Origin: Proteles cristata cristata
Lineage: Eukaryota; Chordata; Mammalia; Carnivora; Hyaenidae
Direction of reading: 5' to 3'
Length of the DNA stretch: 64,000 bases
Assembly: GCA_017311185.1 (NCBI GenBank)
Contig: JAESUZ010005462.1
Location: forward strand, 806,001 to 870,000
Shown: positions 24,328 to 35,044 of the stretch, one piece after another
Layout: each line of letters starts with the position of its first letter
Numbering within the stretch: the stretch's first letter is position 1
Made by a program: the position numbers and the translations under genes
Notes under the pieces: model-generated
The model's database searches: none
What the model was told of the DNA's origin: nothing
The model's input: only the letters and a program-made list of their open reading frames with translations

Positions 24328-24445
24328 GGGGCGCCTGACTGGCTCAGTCAATGGAGTGTGTGACTCTTGGTCTCAGGGTTGTGGGTTTGAGCCCCACATC
24401 GAGTGTAGAGATTACCTAAAAGAAATATTTTTTAAAAGGCTTTAC
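24328..24445 (+). mobile_element. Can-SINE, old short form
   Basis: 'ggggcgcctgactggctcag' head, 'gtttgagccccacatcgag', then directly 'gagattacctaaaagaaat', lacking the central and CT domains of later SINEs. Target duplication atgtacaatatattta / atgtacagcatattta within the tandem repeat. Confidence 0.85.
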
Positions 24446-25156
24446 ATGTACAGCATATTTAAATGAAAGATAAGAGAACAAAAGTATAAAAGATCTCTGT
24501 GCTCTGATAGTGCAGATTGTAAAACAACTGTGAAAAAGGAGGAAACCATATGTCAAAAAATGTTTAATTTGCTTGCCTTCTATAATCCTATTGGTAAAGT
24601 GTTGGGATTGTTGTTCTGAAAATGTTTTGGAAAAGCAAATTAATGATTTTGTGATATCTAATTCTATCATCAGTGTATCCTTGAGAACCAGGATTATTGG
24701 TTTGAGAACAAATGTATATAAATGTTAAATGGAAGAGATTAATCATCCTGTACTGCTGAATTTGAAAAGGAAGTAATGTTATGAACTCATGAGGTATTTT
24801 TTTAATCTTCAAATACCCTAGTTCAGTCCATTGAAAAGCCCTGAAATGATGACCTAACCAGTAGCAATGAGCGTCATCTTGTTTCCAGCTTGTGGTCTTG
24901 GAGAAATGGCTGATTCCGGGCATGATGTAGCACGTGTATAAGATGAGCCTAGAAAATAATGTTATACAGCAAGAAAACTACCGAAGACTCTTAGGGTTGG
25001 GTTAAGAATGCAGGAACCGACTTGAAAAGACTCCCACTGACCAAAGATAGAACAATTTGACCATCAATAAAAGTAATTGTTGTTGTCAGTTAAAACATAC
25101 CAAAACATACCAAATATCATTTGATCCCTGAGTTTATAAATTGTAAGCCCCCTCCA

Positions 25157-25160
<4 letters not shown>
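24446..25160. other. Old, unassigned sequence
   Basis: AT-rich, no ORF of interest. Parts, such as the end near 25040-25070, may be old L1/HAL1-like material, but no family was secure. Confidence 0.4.

Positions 25161-25208
<48 letters not shown>
25161..25208 (+). repeat. (CA)n microsatellite
   Basis: An uninterrupted run of about 24 CA units. Its purity suggests it is likely polymorphic. Confidence 0.97.
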
Positions 25209-25212
<4 letters not shown>

Positions 25213-25315
25213 ATCCTAACCCTAATCACTTGCCTTTGGAGGAGGCTGCAGAACTGACAATTTTCAAAATCAGTAAATAAAGGAAGATTTCAAGTTATCA
25301 TTTTGCCTCCCCCCG

Positions 25316-25320
25316 TTTTT

Positions 25321-25352
<32 letters not shown>
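25316..25352 (+). repeat. (TTTTG)n microsatellite with T-run
   Basis: About five 'ttttg' units after a T-run. Confidence 0.93.
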
Positions 25353-26773
25353 GAGAATTCTACCACTGGGTAATCAACTAGCAAATAAGGGAAAGTTTCT
25401 CTTTTTAAAACCATTTCAGCTAATAAATAAAGAGGAAATGATGGATAGAACTGTCACCATTTTGCAACATCTAAAGAAATAAAGAATCTGGGCATTGATT
25501 GTTGGTGGCTGTTAACAGCACAGAGAGACATTAGACACTAAATGCTTCTCAATGAAGAACCAAACACCACCTATGGGGACACCTAGGAATTAAAATAGAC
25601 TTAGGAGACACACTTTGAAATAAAGTAAACAGTCAAACCTAAACTATAGTGTAGAGCATATGGGTGATAAAATTATAAAGAAAAGTAAGTAAATAGGTAA
25701 TGTAAAGATCAGAAAGTGGTTACTTATAGTGAGAGGTTTGAAAACTGATCAAGAAAATATGGCTACCAAGTTCCCATTCCTTGACTTGGGTAGTGGTTAC
25801 TATGGTTACTGTCATAGAGAGGAGAGTGTGTGGATTGAGAAAGAAGAGGGCTGGCAATGGAACCATGGCAAGAGAATCAATACTTAGGGCAAGAGTGAAA
25901 GAAGGAAAGGAAACCAGGGAATGGAAAAGAAGTGGATAAAGATCTAGAAGAAAAGCAGAGAAAAGTGGTCTATAACCCAAAGGAAAAGAAGGAAGGGATG
26001 AGAGATGTGGCAAGTAAGAGCAATAAGCCATCGCTATCCTACTTCACCTCACTGTGGCATCTTGCAGGATTGACGATGAGCATCTTGAGAAGCTCTCCTT
26101 CCCTGACTTGGGCCACATTCTGGTTTCCATTTTCATCCTTGCCTGGATCTTCAATGGGACACTTTGCTGTTCAGATACCATAAATAATAGAATTCTTCCA
26201 ACATTCCGGCATTATTTCTTTTTTCCTTTTTAGCCATTCTGTGCCAATTTCTAATTCCCCATGACTTAACTATCACATCTAAGGTAGAAAAATCTGTGTC
26301 TCTAGCTCTCAACTTTCTCTTTAGCTCCAACTGCTTGTTGAACATTGCCATGAGGACTTCCACCAGCACTCGAAGTCCAGTATCTATGAAACCAAATCAG
26401 TTAGCTCTGTCTCCTCCTGCCTCCCCAGAATCTATAAACAAGGTCACCATTCTTTCTTCCACACAAGTTTGAAATCCTGTGACCATCCAGGCTTTCCCCT
26501 TGCCTTCTTTTCTAAAGGTGCCCTAAGCCATAAAGTCTGCCCTCAGAATGTCTCGTGAACCAAGAACCAAAGTCTATTTCTCCTACTACTTCCCCAGCGC
26601 AGGATCTTCTAATCAATGTCCTTCCCTGCCCCATCCCAACCCCCATTCTTTACCCCCGCTGTGGTCTTATTGCAACAACTTCCTGGTCCATTCCTTTCTG
26701 CCTACCACCATGCTGCTCTTCCAGAACAGTTAACTCTGAATTGTAAGGGGGAAGGGGAAGGAAGGATTTTCTT
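25353..26773. other. No recognised gene or repeat
   Basis: Mixed-composition sequence. The ORFs at 25720-26031 (minus) and 25932-26183 (plus) overlap on opposite strands and have no recognisable motif. Overlapping plus frames at 26548-26927 run into a T-run and are chance. Confidence 0.5.
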
Positions 26774-26851
26774 TTTTTTTTTTTTTTTTTTACAAATAGT
26801 TTATTGTCAAATTAGTTTCCACATAACACTCAGTGCTCATCCCCATAAGTG
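26774..26851 (-). mobile_element. Very short L1 3' end insertion (78 bp), antisense
   Basis: A T-run is followed by 'tagtttattgtcaaattag' and 'actcagtgctcatccccat', the reverse complement of the last bases of the carnivore L1 3'UTR (compare the + copy ending at 43540). A perfect 10-bp target duplication ggattttctt flanks it (26764-26773 / 26852-26861). It is an extreme 5' truncation. Confidence 0.92.
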
Positions 26852-27588
26852 GGATTTTCTTAACATTTCTAAAATCACACCAAGTAAGGGATTCCTCACC
26901 AACTACAAGAAAGCATCATTCAAATAAAGGAAACTCAGTGTGTTATATATATGTGGTGGCAAATATTTTACCACTGGAAAAATGTGAAATAAATATAATA
27001 CTCCTATATGAGCAATAGTTTACTGTTATCAGAAAATAAAACCACTTCTTGTTCTGTTATACTCTCAATTTTTTTTAACAGAGCTTCAGAAGGAAAAGCC
27101 TAGGTATAAACAGCATGCACAGAGAAGACAGCCACAGGGACACTGGTACAGGAAAAAAAGATGCCAGGGACATGTACTCTGTTATAACTGACACTGAAAA
27201 CCACGGTATATTGTTCTGACCCTTAGCATAAACACATCGCTCACTAATACTGGCATGGGGTCAGGATCACAGCTAGCTGAAGGAAAGTATTTTAAAGGTC
27301 AGAGGCATATATTAGAGCAACCACTTGCTGTAAGCCCTTCTCCTAATCCATTACGGCAATATACTCCTAGACCATACCCCGCCTCGTTAGCACGGTAAGA
27401 AGGTAATCATGTGCCTGTTGAATTCAGGTATTCTGAAGTCTCTATCTCATCCCATTTAGTATTGAATCAATTTCCTGCAAAGCTGCAAATTATAAGAGCA
27501 GGAGTGAGCGTGGGTGTGTGCCCGTGTGTGCTCATGAGCATGTGTATAGCAGTATCTGGAGGAGACAAATACTAGGAATAGGATTTTC
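26852..27588. other. No recognised gene or repeat
   Basis: No family recognised. A GT-rich patch lies near 27510-27545. Confidence 0.5.
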
Positions 27589-27783
27589 CAGTGGTTCTAA
27601 AACTTCGCTGCACCTTAGAATCATTTGGGGGAAATGTTGAAAAATGCATGCTATGAAAAAAGCATAGGCTTTTCTCTCCTCCCCAAACCAAGTTCATCAG
27701 AATCTTCTGGGTGAGGCAGGCATCATTATTTTTTTAAAACTCCCCAGGTGATTCACACGTGAGGCCAACGCTGTAAATCATTG
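27589..27783 (+). mobile_element. hAT-Charlie MITE (MER20/MER3-type)
   Basis: 'cagtggttctaaaacttcg' at the left and 'gctgtaaatcattg' at the right are the decayed terminal repeats. Internal 'ccttagaatcatttggggg' and 'aactccccaggtgattcac' match the family layout, as at 20375-20552. Confidence 0.72.
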
Positions 27784-27952
27784 TCCTCTCCCACAAGTCA
27801 TTGACTGTGCCTTTCTCTTTACCATCAGCAGTATTGTAAAATCATGCCTTATGTTAGAAAACCCCTCCTTTGATGATTGTTGAGAACCAGGGCTTCAGAT
27901 TGAGTTCCGTGATGTTCACTCTCATACGGCTTTGTTCTTCTCACTGCTTATT

Positions 27953-28161
27953 ATTAATTTTTGTTGACTTTTTTCTATTTTAGAGAAAGAGAGCATGTAC
28001 ATTCAGGGAAGAAGGGGCATGGGTAGGGGGAGAGAATCTTAAGCAGGCTCAATGGTCAGCACAGAATCTGATGTGGGGCTTGATCCTACAACCCTGGGAT
28101 CAATGATCTGAGCTCCTATCAAGAGTCAGATGCTCAGCTGACTGAGCCACCCAGGTGTCCT
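27953..28161 (-). mobile_element. Can-SINE, antisense
   Basis: Reverse head 'gagccacccaggtgtcc' and reverse centre 'gatgtggggcttgatcctac'. The target duplication ttctcactgcttatt is perfect (27938-27952 / 28162-28176), although the body is diverged. Confidence 0.92.
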
Positions 28162-28289
28162 TTCTCACTGCTTATTTTATGAGACTGGCCTTGAAAAGTA
28201 ATCTGGATTGGCCTAGAGTGAGAGTTATTCCTGCCTCTTGGTCACTTATTTGAGTCCCATTCATCTGGCACTTTAATGTGCTATTTGGT

Positions 28290-28405
28290 GTGATTATATG
28301 TGTGGATAGAGGCTGCAAATTCCCTAATGGCAGGGTCACATTTGACATCTGACCCTTCCCACCACTCTGCATTATACCTTGCACACAGTAGGTGTGCTAT
28401 ACATG
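28290..28405 (+). mobile_element. L2 (CR1 clade) 3' end fragment
   Basis: 'gcaaattccctaatggcagg', 'tctgcattataccttgcaca', 'cagtaggtgtgctatac' follow the ancient L2 3' end. Confidence 0.55.
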
Positions 28406-28518
28406 GGCTTCTGATTTTTCTAGGGCCTTCCACTCCCATTAATTCGAAATATTTAAAAACATTTTAAAACTTAACATGCTTTTCTGCTGCCTCTGATTAT
28501 ATTTTTGTGCATATTTCT

Positions 28519-28753
28519 TTTTTTTTTTTAATTTTTAATGTTTTTTTTTTTATTTATCTCTAGGAGAGAGAGAGAGAGAGACAGCGTGAGCAGGGGAGGG
28601 TCAGAGAGAGAGGGAGTCACAGACTGAAACAGGCTCCAGGCTCCAAGCTGGCAGTCAGCACAGAGCCCGACGCGGGGCTCGAACCCACGAACCGCGAAAC
28701 CATGACCCAAGCGAAAGTCGGACGCTTAACCGACTAAGCCACCCAGGCGCCCC
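28519..28753 (-). mobile_element. Can-SINE, younger subfamily, antisense
   Basis: Reverse copy with little decay ('gcccgacgcggggctcgaac', 'accgactaagccacccaggc'). Perfect target duplication ttgtgcatatttct (28505-28518 / 28754-28767). A recent insertion. Confidence 0.95.
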
Positions 28754-29062
28754 TTGTGCATATTTCTAACGTAATCCTGACATAAATGTCTTTTCCTCTC
28801 GCCTTTCTTGTGGTTTTCGCCACACCTTGCCTCTCCAGAATGTTCCCTCTGGGTTTGGTTTCCGTGGAAATCTGTCTCTGGGGGAGAAAAGTGTATTTGC
28901 TATAGAAGAACCATACACGCCAGTTGCCTCCTGGTGTAGAAGTCACAGGAGTGGAGAGGGAGCTCACAAACCCAGCCCCCGTGGGAAGCCAATCGTCTTC
29001 ATGCTGTTTCTATTTGGGTCCACAGGGCAGAGATTTTTTTTCAAGACAGAGGCTCACCTTGT

Positions 29063-29273
29063 GGGGAACCTGGGTAGCTCAGTCGGTTAAGCAGCTGACT
29101 TCGGCTCAGGTCATAATCTTGCGGTTTGTGGGTTCAAGCCCCTGTCAGGCTCTGTGCTGACAGCTCAGAGCATGAAGCCTGCTTCAGATTCTCTTCCTCC
29201 TCTCTCTCTCTCTCTCCCCCTCCTCCACTTGCTTGCTTCCTGTACCTCAAAAAAATGAGTAAACGTTAAAAAG
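29063..29273 (+). mobile_element. Can-SINE, sense arm of an inverted pair
   Basis: 'ggggaacctgggtagctcag' head, 'gtgctgacagctcagagcat' centre, CT tract, tail 'aaaatgagtaaacgttaaa'. Directly followed by an antisense SINE. Confidence 0.92.
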
Positions 29274-29283
29274 GGTTTTTTTA

Positions 29284-29489
29284 ATGTTTTTATTTATTTC
29301 CAGGAGAGAGAGAGAGAGACAGCGTGAGCAGGGGAGGGTCAGAGAGAGAGTCACAGACTCTGAAACAGGCTCCAGGCTCTGAGCTGGCAGTCAGCACAGA
29401 GCCCGATGTGGGGCTCGAACCCACGAACCGTGAGATCATGATCTAAGCGAAAGTCGGATGCTTAACCGACTAAGCCACCCAGGCACCCC
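29284..29489 (-). mobile_element. Can-SINE, younger subfamily, antisense arm of an inverted pair
   Basis: Reverse copy inserted in the tail of the previous SINE. Its target duplication (taaaaagggttttttt / taaaaagttttttt) is made of that tail. Both arms share about 200 bp of head-to-centre sequence in opposite orientation. Confidence 0.93.
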
Positions 29490-29555
29490 TAAAAAGTTTT
29501 TTTAAAAAGACAGAAGCAAATTAGCAGTTGCCTTGTCACACAGAATCAAGAATAT

Positions 29556-29900
29556 TGTTAAAAAACAAAATTCAACTGAATAAACTCTAAAGATCTTATT
29601 GACTTTATTCAATAATTCACAAATGGAGCAGCATCCTATCCAACAGATAGAAAGGAGTTCCAAGGAGCCATACAAAATCAAGACTTTTGTAGACATAAAG
29701 GAGAGAGACAAGAAAATTATTCTAGCAAATGCAGGTTTGTCAGGCAAATTATTTCACTAGTGCTGACCAGGCAGCTCCTGATTGACTGATATAAGATTCC
29801 ATTCTGGGGAGAGAACGAAACTAATTAAGTATTGGGTCTCGGTTTGGCAACATGGAGCTTAGCATGACTTCATTTGGGTCCTGTTGTCTTGTTTTTGACA
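29556..29900 (-). mobile_element. LTR relic of an endogenous retrovirus-like element, antisense
   Basis: The segment begins 'tgttaaaaaacaaaattcaa' and ends 'cttgtttttgaca', i.e. TG...CA. On the minus strand a poly-A signal AATAAA lies near its 3' end (+ strand 'gactttattcaata'). The length, about 345 bp, suits an LTR. No internal viral sequence adjoins it, so it is a solo LTR. I recall the pattern as an old mammalian LTR but cannot fix the family. Confidence 0.6.
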
Positions 29901-30397
29901 ATACCAATTTCACATATTTCTATCCTAGAATGTTAGCTCTTCAAGGAATGAAGTCAAGTGAAAGAGGAAGGGGACAGTGACAAGAAGAGTCAGGGCTATT
30001 AAGAACAATTGAAGGCTGGGATGCAATCCCCGGCCATGCCCACAAGGTGTCACAGTGGTCCTACATAAGGTTGTTCTTCATCTTTATGAGAAAAAAAAGT
30101 AACTGCCTAATAGCTAGCTAGTAGTCTTCAATGATGCAAGTAGAATCTCAGAAAACCCAGGAAGGTCAGTATACTGAAAAGTAAGTCACGGCAGCAGGGA
30201 CAGAGATCATTCAAACAGAGCCCCTCCCAGAACACCTAGAATACACTTACCATTCAGGACCCACGGTTTAGGATACGGCGCCAAAGATGTGTTTCAAATT
30301 CATTACTAATAGGAACATTGGCTTGTAGAGATATTGTAATAGCTATCTTAATTTTCAAATGCTTTCATCTAGGTTTTTAAATATTCCACCCTTAAAA
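29901..30397. other. No recognised gene or repeat
   Basis: No ORF or repeat family recognised. Confidence 0.5.
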
Positions 30398-30408
30398 TGA
30401 TTCTTGAG

Positions 30409-30625
30409 GGGCGCCTGGGTGGCTTAGTCGGTTAAGCGTCCGACTTTCACTTGGGTCATGATCTCGCGGTTCGTGGGTTCGAGCTCCGCATCGGGCTCTG
30501 TGCTGACTGCCAGCTCGGAGCCTGGAGCCTGTTTCAGAGTCTGTGACTCCCTCTCTCTTTGACCTTCCCCTGCTCACGCTGCCTCTCTTTCTCTCCTAGA
30601 AATAAATAAAACATTAAAAAAAAAT
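30409..30625 (+). mobile_element. Can-SINE, younger subfamily
   Basis: Nearly intact head 'gggcgcctgggtggcttagt' and 'gcggttcgtgggttcgagct' B-box region. Perfect target duplication tgattcttgag (30398-30408 / 30626-30636). Confidence 0.94.
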
Positions 30626-30859
30626 TGATTCTTGAGCCTAATAACATTTTTTTTTTCAACCAGCCAGTCAGGAACATTTGGAAATAAACTGTTGGAGGCG
30701 GTGGAGGCAAACGTATGTGCCCCACTACATTTCAGAACTCTCAGAAATCATCCCAGCCTCCAGGTGCAGACGTCCATCTCTGAGCCCTCCCGGTTGCTTT
30801 GGCCACAATGGCAAACTTCACAATAAACAACCCTAAACAACAGAGATATCCTCCCTGAC

Positions 30860-31010
30860 TCCTCTGATTAATCATTTAATAAATACTTACAAATTTCTAC
30901 CTAACTATACACATGCAGTGGAGAGTTGCTGAGGAATCAAAGATAAATAATATTGGGGGCCTCCTTTCCAGGAACTCAATATCTAGGTGTGGAGATAGTT
31001 TTGTCACCAA
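30860..31010 (+). mobile_element. L2-like fragment
   Basis: 'tcatttaataaatacttaca' and, further on, 'cctttccaggaactcaatat' fit the ancient L2 pattern ('..aaggaactcacagtct'). Weak. Confidence 0.35.
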
Positions 31011-33387
31011 AGATGTTAATAGTTGTGAGACCACTCAGCTATTGGATGTTGGGGATTTTGAGCATTAGATAGGATTTGCTCTCAAATTAGGGGCAAGAAG
31101 AGATGCCCTTGCTTGGGGTAAGTAATATTAAAGGAAAACACACTTGCCTTTAAGTGAAGTGAGGATTCGTAGGCTTCACTCTGACATGAGGGTTTATGTT
31201 GACTCCTCCCCAAAATTGTTATTGTTCTTTTGACATTATTCTGACAGTCAGCCCAGTGAATGGAGACTTAGGGCCAGCAGAAACCCAATCAATTAAGCCT
31301 CACTGTTTAAACCACAGGTACCAGTTGACACCTTAGCACTGCAGTAAGTCAAGAGGCTAAAATTTAGAAATCAGAACTCAATTTAGGAGGCATCATAGTA
31401 ATTGACTGAATAAGCCTCAACTAGGCTCAAAATGTGTAACACTCAAACTCTAGGTCCTGATACTAGACTTTAACATGAGTGGCTCTGCCTCCCTTTGACC
31501 CCTCTTGCTACCTCCTTCCTCTGCCCCTTCTGTCCTTCTATCTCAGTAGTAACTCTGAACATTTTATTCTATCCCATCTCTGAATTACCATCTTGTTATT
31601 TGACTGTTGAGATATTTCCATGGTGTTGAGAAAGCACACCTGCATGGAGATTTGGATACAACAAACTCTCAGGCTCTGAGCAGGCCATCTAGGGCCAGTT
31701 CATCCATCTCTGGGACCCAGTAAGTCCAAAGAGCAGTTGGGTATCCCTCTTCTACCTCTGCATCCGTGTGTTTTATGGGTGAAGAAAGTTGAATCTACTA
31801 GAGATGAGCACTTAACAGCATGGCGGGGGGAGGGGGGGAGCGTGATAAGCCCTCATGGTTTTGAGCCTGTCTATATAACAATATTCATGAAGGCTTCGAG
31901 TCAAAAACCTTGAGATTGGCATGAGAGGACAGTCCCACAAGTGTCCTTGCGTGATGTGGCTGAAATGTCCCACCAAACTCGTCCTGTAGGAATTCACTAT
32001 AGGCTGCATAAATGAAAGACTCGACTACTTTGGGGGAACTTTCTTGACCAACATTGTGACTAGCTACGATTATCTTGAATTGTACTGATTAATTTGGGAT
32101 AAAATTCTGCCCTCCACCCAATTACCCCAGCGATCATAACTGGAGCAAAAAAGGAGGGAAAAAATAGCAAAGACAATACCAGCACTCTTTCATTTAATCG
32201 ATCCTATTTGTTGCAGGTCTCTTAAACTCCTGGTACCACACAGGCACTGAGGCTGGTAGGACTCTCACCTGGGGATGTTGGGGACAGAGGGAAGCAGAAA
32301 TCCAATGACAGTACAGCAAGCACATTTAGAAGCCTGTAGACGTGGAGCATAATCAGAACTGAGTCAAAGGAAGGATAAGAAAGGGTTTAGAGAAGGGGTG
32401 CTCCACTAAGCATGGCGCCGCTGTTATTTTGGAGTGGGCCCATGCGGCTGAGGGAAATTGGAGAGATCTAGATAATTATAACATAATGTGATGAGAGCTA
32501 TTAATAGAGGCAGGAACAAGGTCCTTTGGGAGCACAGAGAAGTTTCTTTCTGGTCCTCAGGGAAAAGATAGCAAGAAAGGAATGAACTTTGCATTTCATA
32601 GGGAGCTTCATAGGGATTGCTCCCGGTGGTGTGTAGCCCCAGGCAGCAGTGAGAACTAGCTGAATCAGATGCAGCAGGTGCCCAGGGGACACTGTAGGAC
32701 TGATCAAGAGAACGCGGAGACTCTTGGGTGGATCCAAACTGGTTGCTTCAAACACTTAGTGAAATTGCCTTTCCAGAAAAGAAGTGTTCACGGGCAAGGA
32801 ACATAAATTTAAAGAGGAAAATGTGTAAGATATGTACATAAATGTTGTCTAAAAAGTATTTAACTCTTGGGTCTCTGCCACCACCTTTCAATTATCTGCA
32901 AAGGAATCTTTTACTTCTTAGTTATAGTTTTTGGAGATCTATGAGGCTTTCAGAAATAAGTATATCATGTGGTTGGAAGCATGCGCCCTTCCTTGGGGTA
33001 AAAGTGTAACTTTAAGGGGAGCTAGGACAAACCCTTGCATCCTGGCTGGGCTGTGGCTGTGCCCCTCGGGAGCTGACAGCTGTGCCCACCGGCCCAGAAG
33101 CCTAGTGCAGATGCCACCAGCTTCCCACAGAGGAAACTAAGAGTGAATCAGCAAAAGAGGAAGATGCTGGCCAGTTGGCTGTTTTGCTGTAAATAACACT
33201 TCAAACTCTGTACTGAGAGCCTCAAAGCAGAAGTTAACGAAAATCATTTATCTAAAAATCTGAAAACAACTGTGGGAAGATCGACTAAAGGGAATAGTAA
33301 CTCCAGCAAAATTTACAGAAAAGGAAAGAAGAAACTGCCTGAAGCTAACTTTGGAAACATATATGTAAAATCAGTAAAACTCCCATG
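31011..33387. other. No recognised gene; possible weak L2 traces
   Basis: No ORF over 85 codons. A G-run pair ('ggcggggggagggggggag') lies at 31822-31840. 32290-32520 may hold old L2 debris ('agaactgagtcaaaggaagg'), not secure. Confidence 0.45.
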
Positions 33388-33394
33388 ACAGTGT

Positions 33395-33920
33395 TGTTGT
33401 GCTGAGAGGCACGGAGACCACACGAGACCACTGAAGCCAAATTAAAGGAGTCTTTATTACTGGCCGAGACCACACAGAGTTAACACAGAACTCTAAATGT
33501 GAGGGCCCGAGTCCAAGGACTTAGGGCTTTTTATAATGAGCAAGCAGACAAGTGAGTGGTACAGAAGCAGAATTGAGCAGTTATTGTAAAAACAAAAACA
33601 AAAACAAAAACAAAAAACCAAAAAAAACCCTACAAAGTGATAAAGAGAGCACCCCTTATCCTGGTATATGGGAAAACATTTGTCATTTTGAAGGCAAGGT
33701 TTAGGGTCTAGGGGGGTCTCAAAGGAATAGTTATTACCTCAAGGACAGAGTATGCCAGCTGTGTCATAAATAACCATTAACAGGAACCATTAATCCTTAT
33801 CTTTTTACTTGTTTGGTTTTTTTCCCCTTGCACCTAAGGATAGTTATGTAGCCCTCCAATGTAGACCCAGAAGGTAAATTCTGGGTCAAGACAGAAGGAC
33901 TGAGGCTAAATTCATGTGCA
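33395..33920 (-). mobile_element. Solo LTR of an endogenous retrovirus, antisense
   Basis: The 526-bp segment starts with TG and ends with CA. It is flanked by the identical heptamer acagtgt at 33388-33394 and 33921-33927, the mark of integration. On the minus strand an AATAAA signal (+ strand 'gtctttattactgg') lies about 60 bp from the 3' end, as in the R region of an LTR. An (AAAAAC)n run lies at 33587-33617. No gag, pol or env sequence adjoins it, so it is what remains after LTR-LTR recombination. The good duplication suggests carnivore-era age. Family unknown. Confidence 0.85.
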
Positions 33921-34303
33921 ACAGTGTCATAAGAATAATGTTTCTTATAGATCAACAACATGGCCACAGTTAGGAGAAGAGCCTGAAAGTAATTGTGTCA
34001 GATTTACCACACGATCTGGATTCATAGTTTATGCTTCTGGTATTTTCTGTAGCTTAACTAAGCTGTATTTAGGGCTGAGAAGGATCATGTGCTAGTTTGG
34101 CAGGGAGTGGGGATGGGGGACTGAAAATGGAAATTGAGTAGAGTTGCAGCTCTTAAAGGATTAGCACTTTCTAGCGATCTCAAAACCTGACTAAGAAATA
34201 TATTAGGTGGCTTTTCTTGACCTTTAATTTTTCTCACTGTACTAAGCCCTTTCCCTAATATTAGTACTGCTTCCTGTCATTGTATGGCCACTTCCCTTTT
34301 TTA

Positions 34304-34508
34304 AAAAAATGTTTATTTATTTCTGAGAGAGAAAGAGAGAGACAGCATGAGAAGGGGAGGGTTAGAGAGAGAGAGAGACACAGAATCTGAAGCAGGCTCT
34401 GAGCTAGCTGTCAGCACAGAGCCCAACACGGGGCTCAAACCCACGAATGGTGAGATCACGACCTGAGCCAAAGTCAGACGTCCAACCTACTGAGCCACCC
34501 AGGCACCC
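34304..34508 (-). mobile_element. Can-SINE, antisense
   Basis: Reverse copy with 'agcccaacacggggctcaaa' and head 'gagccacccaggcac'. Target duplication ccacttccctttttt / ccatgtccctttttt. Confidence 0.92.
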
Positions 34509-34626
34509 CCATGTCCCTTTTTTAGATTTTCACTTTTTGCAGTAATGTGCAGTTTTCCCTGACAGAAATAAAAAAAACTCTACATGGGGCTCTTTTCCTG
34601 ATTTTGCTCACCTTGGACTTTAGATT

Positions 34627-35034
34627 TTTATATACATATATTTATTTTAAGAGAGAGAGGGGGCACCTGAGTGGCTCAGTCAGTTAAGTGTCCAACTTCA
34701 GCTCAGGTCATGATCTTACAGTTGGTGGGTTAGAGCTCCACCGTAGGGCTCTGTGCTGACAGCTCAGAGCCTGGAGCCTGTTACAGATTCTGTATCTCCC
34801 TCTCTCTCTGACCTTCCCCTGTTCATGCTGTCTCTCTCTCTCAGAAATAAATAAAACATAAAAAAAAATATTTTTTAAAGAGAGAGAGAGAAAGCAGGAA
34901 CCAAGGAGGAGCAGAGAGAGAGGGAGAAAGGGGATCCCAAGCATGACATGGAATTTGATATCATGAACCATGAGATCATGACCTGAGCCTAAACTGAGTT
35001 AGATGCTTAACTGCCTGAGCCACCCAGTTATCCC
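34627..35034 (-). mobile_element. Older Can-SINE, antisense, split by a younger SINE
   Basis: The tail begins at 34627 ('tatacatatatttattttaa'), the GA tract is interrupted at 34659-34872, and the body resumes at 34873 and ends with 'gagccacccagttatcc'. The target duplication actttagatt is perfect (34617-34626 / 35035-35044). Confidence 0.9.
34659..34872 (+). mobile_element. Can-SINE inserted in an antisense SINE
   Basis: Head 'gggggcacctgagtggctca', centre 'ctgacagctcagagcctgga', tail 'aaataaataaaacataaaa'. Its target duplication (ttttaagagagagag / tttaaagagagagag) is the GA tract of the host SINE. Confidence 0.92.
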
Positions 35035-35044
35035 ACTTTAGATT

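Noticed and set aside
31822..31840. G-run pair as a G-quadruplex
   Set aside because: Two main G-runs with one short interruption; too small for a confident four-tract motif.
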